The notes under the pieces: model-generated
Database searches by the model: none
The model's input: only the letters and a program-made list of their open reading frames with translations
Told to the model about the DNA's origin: nothing
Assembly: GCA_964361075.1 (NCBI GenBank)
Contig: CAYHZL010000047.1
Location: forward strand, 1-18,908
Source of the DNA: CAYHZL01 sp964361075
GTDB taxonomy: Bacteria; Bacteroidota; Ignavibacteria; UBA10030; UBA8401
Length of the DNA: 18,908 nt
Direction: 5' to 3'
Position numbers and translations under genes: made by a program
Shown here: positions 1-5,717 of the stretch, piece by piece
Position numbering within the stretch: position 1 is the first letter of the stretch
How the letters are laid out: the number at the start of each line of letters is the position of its first letter

Positions 1-169
1 TAATGGGCATCTCTAAAAACATCGTCGTCATTGCGAGGGAGCGAAGCGACCGAAGTCCCAAAGGGATCCCCTTGGGACAATCTTTCAATTAAAAAGAAAA
101 AACGAGATTGCTTCGCCAAAGAACGGCTCGCAATGACAATTCTTTTTGAGTTTTTAGAGATGCCCTAAT
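1..169. repeat. MITE-like element, TIR family 1, copy 1 (complete)
   Basis: The ends are a perfect 16-bp inverted repeat, GGGCATCTCTAAAAAC at 5-20 and its complement at 150-165. The tetranucleotide TAAT lies outside both ends (1-4 and 166-169), which fits a 4-bp target duplication, although the window edge prevents seeing further left. Inside are a second inverted repeat, GTCATTGCGAG at 27-37 with its complement at 127-137, and a central palindrome at 55-78 (GTCCCAAAGGGATCC and onward). There is no coding capacity. The element ends 5 bp from the stop codon of the PorD-like gene. The inner GTCATTGCGAG type of repeat is familiar from many bacterial genomes. Mobility is inferred from the structure. 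Confidence 0.8.
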
Positions 170-170
170 A

Positions 171-1070
171 TTATTTCCCTTTGTATGCTTCTTCATACTG
201 GGCTTGATGTGCGGGGTCAACGGCAATAAGTAATTGATAAACATTTTTGTCGCCGTAGTTTTTAAATAAGTCTGCCAATTCACCGTACTTCGTCTCAAAA
301 AAGTTTTTAAATAGTAGTGATCGAGGATTACCGGATTTTTTCAACTCGGCTATTCTTTGTAGTAAGTTGATGATATTTTTGTAAGCAACATCTGGTTTAG
401 TCGCAAGCAAGTCTAGCCCTTTGAAGTGGTAGAGAAAAAATCCTTCTCTGAACGGTTGATTTTTTGGATTAAGAAGTTCTTCCGCAAGGGTGAACTTGCT
501 GTACGTTGTTGTGCTGCGTTCCCAACCCTTTGCAGAACTTGGCGCTTGATTACAAAACGTTAAACATTTTTGAAAATAGGGAGTGCCTCCATCTGGTTCA
601 TACGAATCAAAATCAAATCCGAGAACAAGATACATATAGTAATCAATCATATCCGTGAGCGGATCGAATTGGTTTTCGTTGCGATAGAGCGGTTGGTTTT
701 TAAAGTAGGTGAATTCCCATTTGTCATCAAAAATTCTTGTCATCGCAGTTTTTTTTGCAGAAGGATTTTTCCCGAAAAAAATTGGTCGCTGACTGCCAAT
801 AAATAGTTGAGCTGTGTACGTATTGTTATCCGATGCAGAAACAAAAAAAACCGTCATCGAACATGAAATTTTTTCTCCGCCAATGTCAACATTGGTCCAC
901 TTATTAGAACTGATATATGTCTGAATATCTTGCGCAAAATTCTGAAGTTGTTCTTTTACAGAACCTTGCAATTTATCCATGTTGACTGTAACCTGACAAT
1001 CAATTTGAGCAATACTTTGAAGTGAATAAGAAAGGGATAAAAGTATTATGAAAACACTGACGCGTCGCAT
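171..1070 (-). CDS. porD: PorD-like protein (DUF4835), T9SS-associated
   Basis: 299 aa. The start is ATG at 1070, preceded on the minus strand by AGGAG (1075-1079) at good spacing. An in-frame extension to 1382 is rejected because it translates repeat DNA. A signal peptide is visible (about residues 1-22: MRR, then a hydrophobic stretch ending SIAQ). The mature N-terminus 'IDCQVTVNMDKLQGS' and the motif around residues 135-170 ('FDPLTDMIDYYMYLVLGF' followed by 'GGTPYFQKC') match the DUF4835/PorD family of Bacteroidota. In that family PorD is linked to type IX secretion and gliding, but its biochemical role is unknown. The length is typical. Four cysteines (25, 70, 169, 173) would sit in the periplasmic part. 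The gene diverges from the barrel gene at 1297 rather than lying in a coaBC/recN context. The family call is firm; the T9SS role is by homology. Confidence 0.88.
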   Translation of the reverse strand: MRRVSVFIILLSLSYSLQSIAQIDCQVTVNMDKLQGSVKEQLQNFAQDIQTYISSNKWTNVDIGGEKISCSMTVFFVSASDNNTYTAQLFIGSQRPIFFGKNPSAKKTAMTRIFDDKWEFTYFKNQPLYRNENQFDPLTDMIDYYMYLVLGFDFDSYEPDGGTPYFQKCLTFCNQAPSSAKGWERSTTTYSKFTLAEELLNPKNQPFREGFFLYHFKGLDLLATKPDVAYKNIINLLQRIAELKKSGNPRSLLFKNFFETKYGELADLFKNYGDKNVYQLLIAVDPAHQAQYEEAYKGK

Positions 1071-1136
1071 AGGGCTCCTGTTATGGAAATTGAAACTTGT
1101 TGATGCAAATATAAACACTAATCCGGCATCATTCAA

Positions 1137-1173
1137 GTCCCGAAGGGATGTCCGAATGGACTCCTTCGGAGGA
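1137..1173. repeat. Imperfect palindrome related to the GTCCCRAAGGGAT repeats
   Basis: GTCCCGAAGGGAT at 1137-1149 is followed by a partly complementary arm, CTCCTTCGGAGGAT (1161-1174). The left arm closely matches GTCCCAAAGGGATCC at 55-69 and 18720-18734. It lies in the divergent intergenic region upstream of the PorD-like gene. It is probably a decayed copy of the core palindrome found inside TIR family 1 elements. Confidence 0.5.
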
Positions 1174-1208
1174 TACCCACATAACAAAAATACATTTGAA
1201 AATATTTT

Positions 1209-1330
1209 ATTCTCTAATGGGTTGAATACCCCGACGCTCGCGTCGTCATTCCGGCGAAAGTCGGAATCCATAAGATGGATGCCAGCGTACGCTGGCATGA
1301 CAAATACCTCGCCGCTTGCGAGGATATTTA
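1209..1330. repeat. Multi-hairpin composite repeat, copy A
   Basis: Four hairpins follow one another: GACGC/GCGTC (1233-1244), ATTCCG-N8-CGGAAT (1248-1267), a perfect 20-bp palindrome (1279-1298) and CCTCGC/GCGAGG (1307-1323). The outer ends resemble each other as inverted repeats (GAATACCCCG on the left; GAGGATATTTAT on the right). The same order, with different stem sequences, recurs at 5437-5574 and 5575-5716. The right part overlaps the start of the downstream barrel gene: the ATG at 1297 lies at the end of the third hairpin. Alternate stems preserved by pairing suggest that the folded form matters. Confidence 0.85.
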
Positions 1331-2118
1331 TTTTTCTATTGTTCGTTTGTTGTTCTGTGGCAGAAGCAAGTTTTGAGCGCACGCTTCAACCGGCAATTGT
1401 CGTTGGACGAGGAATGTCAGGAATAACGCTTCTGTTACCGGAATATTATTCTTTGAACCCCGCAAGTTTCTCGAGCGTAAAGAATTTTAGAACTTCTCTT
1501 TTTTATTCGCCTTCGCAGTTTGAACTTCCACAATTAAGCGGCAGCGGTGCACTCGCGATAGAACATTTTGAATTTGGAAATGTAGGTATCGCTATTTCTA
1601 CATTCGGATTTTCATTATACCGTGAAACGATAGGTACAATAAATTATTCTGATGTGGTTGGAAATAATGTTTCGTACGGTATTAATGTTAATGTAAACCA
1701 TCTGTCTCTCGAACGATATGGGACTGCTGTAGCGCTTGGTATTGATATTGGCGCTTCGTTCAAAGTTGTTGATGATGTTCGAATTGCATGCGCCTTGCTT
1801 AATATCAATCGTCCCAAATTTAAAAATGATGAAGATCTGCCGCAACAATTTATGGTAGGTGCAAGTTATACATTGTTTGATTTAACGACGCTTACTGTTG
1901 ATGCTGTGAAAGATGTTCGGTATCCGATTTCATTACGAGGTGGAATTGAAATTTCTCCGCATGCATCGTTCCGTGTTCGTGCCGGAATCTCAGATTCTCC
2001 ATCACGTTTGTTTGGCGGCGTAAGTGTAACGTATTCAGTTTTTCGATTTGATTATGGAATTGCTACACATCAAGAACTCGGCGCGTCACATTCAATCGGA
2101 CTTTCATTCGAGTTGTGA
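1297..2118 (+). CDS. Putative outer-membrane beta-barrel protein
   Basis: 273 aa if ATG 1297 is used. From there a signal peptide is seen (MTNTSPLAR, then a hydrophobic run IFIFLLFVCC, ending SVAEA). The mature part is rich in alternating beta-strand-like segments with glycine and aromatic residues, includes 'EYYSLNPASFSS' (similar to the NPA segment of PorV/UPF0164-type barrels), and ends in a short strand 'HSIGLSFEL', as many barrels do. I infer an outer-membrane barrel; the exact family is not recognised. The start is uncertain: the frame is open back to 1048 but that stretch is repeat DNA, there is no clear Shine-Dalgarno, and TTG 1339 is an alternative. The TGA stop is directly followed by the ATG of the next gene, so the two are probably co-transcribed and translationally coupled. 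Confidence 0.7.
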   Translation: MTNTSPLARIFIFLLFVCCSVAEASFERTLQPAIVVGRGMSGITLLLPEYYSLNPASFSSVKNFRTSLFYSPSQFELPQLSGSGALAIEHFEFGNVGIAISTFGFSLYRETIGTINYSDVVGNNVSYGINVNVNHLSLERYGTAVALGIDIGASFKVVDDVRIACALLNINRPKFKNDEDLPQQFMVGASYTLFDLTTLTVDAVKDVRYPISLRGGIEISPHASFRVRAGISDSPSRLFGGVSVTYSVFRFDYGIATHQELGASHSIGLSFEL

Positions 2119-2120
2119 TT

Positions 2121-4082
2121 ATGAAATTCGCACTCAACATTTTATTATTTTCGACACTTGTGTTTTCGCAAGATACTGTTCGTGTGTATAAGTATTACAA
2201 CGACATCAATCTTCTCTTGGAAAATTCAGACGAGAGTTCTACAAACGAACAAGTATTGATTGATGAACTAGAGCAGCTGCGAAACAATCCTGTGTCTATC
2301 CAAACTGCAAAGAGAAACGAACTTGCGAAAATTCCATTTTTCACTTCTGCAATTGTTCGGAAAATAATGAGAGCACGCGATACGCTTGGAATTACATCAG
2401 CAAAAATCCTTCAAGAAATAATCAGCTTCGATGACCGGACAATGCAGTTTATTCAACCATGTATCAGTTTCAAAAAAAATCAAACGAATACTACATGGCT
2501 GCCTCAAGGATATATTTTCCGTTCGCGCATAAATAAAGAATTACAACAGACAAAAGGATTTAGTGAACATCTGTATGGAGGAAATACATTTGCTGTTCTA
2601 AAAAAGATCTATGCTCGCAGTACAGAGTACAGCGCAGGGTTATTGTTTCAACAAGATGCCGGCGAAATATTCTCACACAAGTATCTTTCCGGATTTTTCG
2701 AGTTTCATTCAAACGATATTGTTGAAAAAATATTGATCGGTAATTATTCAATCAATATAGGTGAAGGGTTGCTGCTTTCCCGCGCAAGTTCTATTTCGAA
2801 AAGTGGAAATCCGGTTTCTCAAATAAAAAAAAGAAATGCTGAGATTGTTTCTCATCTTTCTTCGGACGAGTTTCATTATTTTCAGGGAGTGGCTGCGTCT
2901 TTTACTATTGAGCGGTGGCATTTACTTAGTTTTTATTCAGACAGAAATTTACCTGCTACCATTGATGACAATGAGACTGTGCATAGTTTTTATACCACAG
3001 GATTATTTCGGACTGATAATGAAATAAAAAAAATGTATGGAGTAAGAGAACAGGTCTCCGGAGTATCAACTGCATTTGAATTTAATCGCACAGACAATAT
3101 CGGTGTGAGCTTAATAAATTTTCGTTACGATAAAGCTATTGAAAATAGTCTATTGAAATTATCCCGAAACGAATCAAGCACTTTATTTTCCACACACGCT
3201 GCTATTATAATTGACGAAGCATTATTCTTTGGTGAAGCAGCGATGCAAAGAAATTCTAATGCGAGTGGATTAGTTGGAATGTTGTATAAAGTATCTCGCC
3301 ATGTATCGCTGTCGTTTCATGCGCGGTTGTATGCTAACAATTATAAAAATCCTTTTGCTTATCCATTTGGTGAAAACAATGGAATAACAAATGACGAGAG
3401 CGGAAGATATATCGGCATTGAAGTAACTCCTAACACTTGGTGTAAGTTCTCGTCATTTTATGATGAGTTTGCTTTGAAATCAGCTTCGGCATTTCAACTT
3501 ATGGGAAGTGAAAAATTTTTACGAAGTGAATTGTATGTGAATAAACAATTTCAATTGTATCTTCAACATCGAAATAAAAGTAAAGAGATAATGAACACTT
3601 CTGAAGTAACAGGATTTCATTTTATTGAAAAAAGAATGCAACAAAATTATAAACTCGGTTATACTTTTCGTGTGCTCACTCAACTTGAATTAGCACAACG
3701 ATATGAATTAGTAAATACTGCATACTCAATTTCTGCTTTCCGCGGAAAAGGCATGTTATTGACGACAGAAGTATCTACCAGAAATTCTAAATCTCAATTA
3801 TGGGGAACAGTGCGCGCCACTGTGTTCGATACAGATTCATACGATTCGCGATTATATCACTACGAAAAAAATGTTGAAGGTGGTTACGCAAATCCGCCAT
3901 TGTTCGGACAAGGAACTCGCTGGTATATTGTACTTGGTTACGATATTTCTTCTGCCATAACTTTTTCATTCAAGTTTAGCGAAACAAATAAAGTCGGCGT
4001 AACAGAATTAGGAAGCGGCGATGATGTTATTCAAGGGAACTTGGATGACCAGCTTACCGTTCAGCTTGATGTAGTGTTGTAG
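2121..4082 (+). CDS. Helix-hairpin-helix plus beta-barrel envelope protein
   Basis: 653 aa from ATG 2121. GTG 2115, overlapping the previous stop, is less likely because ATG gives a cleaner signal peptide (MKFALNILLFSTLVFSQD). Residues about 45-115 hold a helix-hairpin-helix-like module: 'ELEQLRNNPVSIQTAKRNEL' followed by 'AKIPFFTSAIVRKIMRARDT'. This is like the N-terminal module of a family of 600-700 aa secreted proteins common in Bacteroidota. The remainder (about 125-653) is a long series of amphipathic beta segments typical of an outer-membrane barrel. The function of the family is unknown; HhH modules often bind DNA, but here the domain would face the periplasm. It follows the upstream barrel gene after 2 bp. 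Its TAG stop (4080-4082) uses the first base of a repeat element as its last base. Confidence 0.78.
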   Translation: MKFALNILLFSTLVFSQDTVRVYKYYNDINLLLENSDESSTNEQVLIDELEQLRNNPVSIQTAKRNELAKIPFFTSAIVRKIMRARDTLGITSAKILQEIISFDDRTMQFIQPCISFKKNQTNTTWLPQGYIFRSRINKELQQTKGFSEHLYGGNTFAVLKKIYARSTEYSAGLLFQQDAGEIFSHKYLSGFFEFHSNDIVEKILIGNYSINIGEGLLLSRASSISKSGNPVSQIKKRNAEIVSHLSSDEFHYFQGVAASFTIERWHLLSFYSDRNLPATIDDNETVHSFYTTGLFRTDNEIKKMYGVREQVSGVSTAFEFNRTDNIGVSLINFRYDKAIENSLLKLSRNESSTLFSTHAAIIIDEALFFGEAAMQRNSNASGLVGMLYKVSRHVSLSFHARLYANNYKNPFAYPFGENNGITNDESGRYIGIEVTPNTWCKFSSFYDEFALKSASAFQLMGSEKFLRSELYVNKQFQLYLQHRNKSKEIMNTSEVTGFHFIEKRMQQNYKLGYTFRVLTQLELAQRYELVNTAYSISAFRGKGMLLTTEVSTRNSKSQLWGTVRATVFDTDSYDSRLYHYEKNVEGGYANPPLFGQGTRWYIVLGYDISSAITFSFKFSETNKVGVTELGSGDDVIQGNLDDQLTVQLDVVL

Positions 4083-4202
4083 GGCATCTCTAAAAACCTT
4101 CAAGGTTTATCTTGATCAAATTTTGTGATGTTAAAATTTTATGCACATCGCGAAAATAAAAACCTTGAAGGTTTCGTAACTAGTTTTTAGAGATATCCTG
4201 TA
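4078..4202. repeat. MITE-like element, TIR family 1, copy 2, with 4-bp direct repeats
   Basis: GGGCATCTCTAAAAAC at 4082-4097 pairs with its complement at 4183-4198 (15 of 16 bp). TGTA flanks both sides (4078-4081 and 4199-4202). Inner arms AACCTTCAAGGTTT (4095-4108) and AAACCTTGAAGGTTT (4160-4174) are complementary to each other and each nearly self-palindromic. There is no coding capacity. The element sits exactly on the stop codon of the upstream gene and 49 bp before mnmA, so it may act as a transcript-end hairpin between them. Confidence 0.85.
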
Positions 4203-4247
4203 GTAAAATTTTTAGCCGACGAAATTATTTGGTATATTATTTTAGAG

Positions 4248-5375
4248 ATGAGAACAGATTCGAAAAATAAAACAGTTGTGCTTGGAATGAGCGGCGGAAT
4301 AGATTCTTCTGTGTGCGCCGCACTCTTGGTTGAACAAGGGTACAACGTCATTGGCATTACGATTAAAACTTTTAACTATGATGATGTTGGCGGGACAATA
4401 GAAGGGGATAAAAGCTGCTGCTCGCTCGATGGCATCAACGATGCGCGTGCTATTGCAATGCAATTCGGTTTTCCCCATTACGTCATGGATTTTTCGGGAG
4501 TCTTTGGACGAGATGTCATTGATAATTTTGTTGATGAATATCTTCATGGGCGCACGCCGAATCCGTGTGTGATCTGCAATCGAAAAATTAAGTGGGAAGA
4601 ATTGCTGCGCAAAGGGCAGCAACTCGGCGCTGATTATGTAGCGATGGGTCATTATGCACGTCTACGAAAAGATGAAAACACAGGGAGATATATTCTTTCG
4701 CGCGGCAAAGATGAAAAAAAAGATCAGTCATATATGCTGTGGAATGTAACTCAAGAATCGTTGAGCAGAACACTCTTTCCGCTTGCAGATTTATCAAAAG
4801 AAGAAGTGCGCGCGCTTGGTGAGAAGTATGGTCTTCGCAATGCACAAAAAGGGGAAAGCTTCGAGATATGTTTTATCACAGACAATAATTACGAACGGTT
4901 TCTAAAACACAAAGTGAAAAATTTGGAAACGTCTGTTGCAAATGGCGATATTGTTTTAAACAACGAAGTTGTTGGCAAACATAATGGGTTTCCATTTTAC
5001 ACAACTGGTCAGCGTAAAGGTTTAGGCATTGCGCATCCTGATCCACTCTATGTTACAGAAATAGATTATCGTCAGAATAAAATTATTGTTGGGTATGAAA
5101 ACGAATTGCTTCACACTGAACTTCTTGCTTCAAAATTGAATCTCATTAAATACGATAATCTCAGAGACGGAAAAAAACTGACGGCAAAAATTCGTTATAA
5201 AGATACGGACGAAACAGCAACTGTTACTCAACTTGACGGAAGCGGCAATGGCGAAGGAACCGTAAAAATTGTTTTTGATTTGCCGAAACGTGCAATTACA
5301 CCGGGGCAATCTGTAGTTTTTTATGAGGACGATGATTTGGTAGGCGGCGCTGTGATTGATGAAATAATAAAATAA
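4248..5375 (+). CDS. mnmA: tRNA-specific 2-thiouridylase MnmA
   Basis: 375 aa, normal for the family. MnmA makes 2-thiouridine at position 34 of tRNA for Lys, Glu and Gln in the cytoplasm, using ATP to adenylate U34 and a cysteine persulfide as sulfur donor. Visible features are the PP-loop GMSGGIDSS (residues 13-21), 'TPNPCVICNRKIKW' with the catalytic Cys110, 'MGHYARL' (133-139), and 'GESFEICFI' with the second catalytic Cys208. The C-terminal part (about 215-375) carries the usual beta-barrel domains, including 'TTGQRKGLGI'. 'SCCSLDGINDAR' (residues 57-68) is characteristic of the Bacteroidota-type protein. The start is fixed because the next Met lies inside the PP-loop. It appears to be monocistronic, between a repeat element and a strong terminator. 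Confidence 0.97.
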   Translation: MRTDSKNKTVVLGMSGGIDSSVCAALLVEQGYNVIGITIKTFNYDDVGGTIEGDKSCCSLDGINDARAIAMQFGFPHYVMDFSGVFGRDVIDNFVDEYLHGRTPNPCVICNRKIKWEELLRKGQQLGADYVAMGHYARLRKDENTGRYILSRGKDEKKDQSYMLWNVTQESLSRTLFPLADLSKEEVRALGEKYGLRNAQKGESFEICFITDNNYERFLKHKVKNLETSVANGDIVLNNEVVGKHNGFPFYTTGQRKGLGIAHPDPLYVTEIDYRQNKIIVGYENELLHTELLASKLNLIKYDNLRDGKKLTAKIRYKDTDETATVTQLDGSGNGEGTVKIVFDLPKRAITPGQSVVFYEDDDLVGGAVIDEIIK

Positions 5376-5399
5376 CAAATAAGATTGATTGATGAATCC

Positions 5400-5438
5400 A
5401 GATCTGACAGGTTTTCAAAACCTGTCAGATCTTTTTAT
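5400..5438 (+). terminator. Rho-independent terminator after mnmA (perfect palindrome)
   Basis: A 16-bp arm at 5400-5415 (AGATCTGACAGGTTTT) is followed by one base and its exact complement at 5417-5432, then a T-rich run (TTTTTATT). It lies 25 bp after the mnmA stop. The perfect symmetry over 33 bases is more than a terminator needs, so it may also be a dispersed palindromic repeat used as a terminator. Confidence 0.85.
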
Positions 5439-5574
5439 TCTATTAGGGATAAATACCCCGCCGTTTGCGGCGTGATGTCATTCCCGCACGTTTTTGGCGG
5501 GAATCTATTCTATGGATGCCCGATAAAAACATTCGGGCATGACAAATACTCCGCAGCTTGCGGCGGGGTACTTC
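5437..5574. repeat. Multi-hairpin composite repeat, copy B (tandem unit 1)
   Basis: First of two head-to-tail 138-bp units. Hairpins include GCCG/CGGC near 5461, ATTCCCGC/GCGGGAAT (5480-5504), ATGCCCGA/TCGGGCAT (5516-5540) and CCGC/GCGG near 5550-5565. The ends ATAAATACCCCGCCG (5449-5463) and GCGGCGGGGTA are inverted. The hairpin order is the same as copy A at 1209-1330, but stem and loop sequences differ. Confidence 0.88.
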
Positions 5575-5716
5575 ATTCTATTAGGGATAAATACCCCGTC
5601 GTTTGCGGCGTGATGTCATTCCCGCACGTTTTTGGCGGGAATCTATTCTATGGATGCCCGATAAAAACATTCGGGCATGACGAAGATACCCCGCTGCTTG
5701 CGGCGGGGATGTTTAT
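5575..5716. repeat. Multi-hairpin composite repeat, copy C (tandem unit 2)
   Basis: Repeats unit B with a period of 138 bp; the first ~104 bases differ at a single position (CCCCGCCG versus CCCCGTCG). The last ~35 bases diverge, ending CGGCGGGGATGTTTAT (5701-5716), which is an inverted match to ATAAATACCCCG at the left end of unit B. It stops 1 bp before the stop codon of the SulP gene, so it occupies the space between two convergent gene ends. Confidence 0.88.
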
Positions 5717-5717
5717 T

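Noticed and set aside
1248..1267. Neisseria dRS3 repeat (ATTCCC-N8-GGGAAT type)
   Set aside because: The spacing matches in copy A (ATTCCG-N8-CGGAAT), but copies B and C have a different stem and a 9-base loop. The organism is clearly not Neisseria, so I treat it as convergence of short palindromes.
1048..1296. N-terminal extension of the barrel gene to ATG 1048
   Set aside because: It overlaps the start of the divergent PorD-like gene, translates repeat DNA and would bury the signal peptide inside the protein.
1071..1382. N-terminal extension of the PorD-like gene to an upstream start at 1382
   Set aside because: The extra 104 residues translate repeat DNA (peptides such as 'MPAYAGIH' and 'DSDFRRNDD'), and ATG 1070 has both a Shine-Dalgarno and a signal peptide.
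5437..5716. CRISPR array
   Set aside because: Only two units, with a 138-bp period, near-identical throughout and made of hairpins. No short repeat/spacer pattern and no cas genes.
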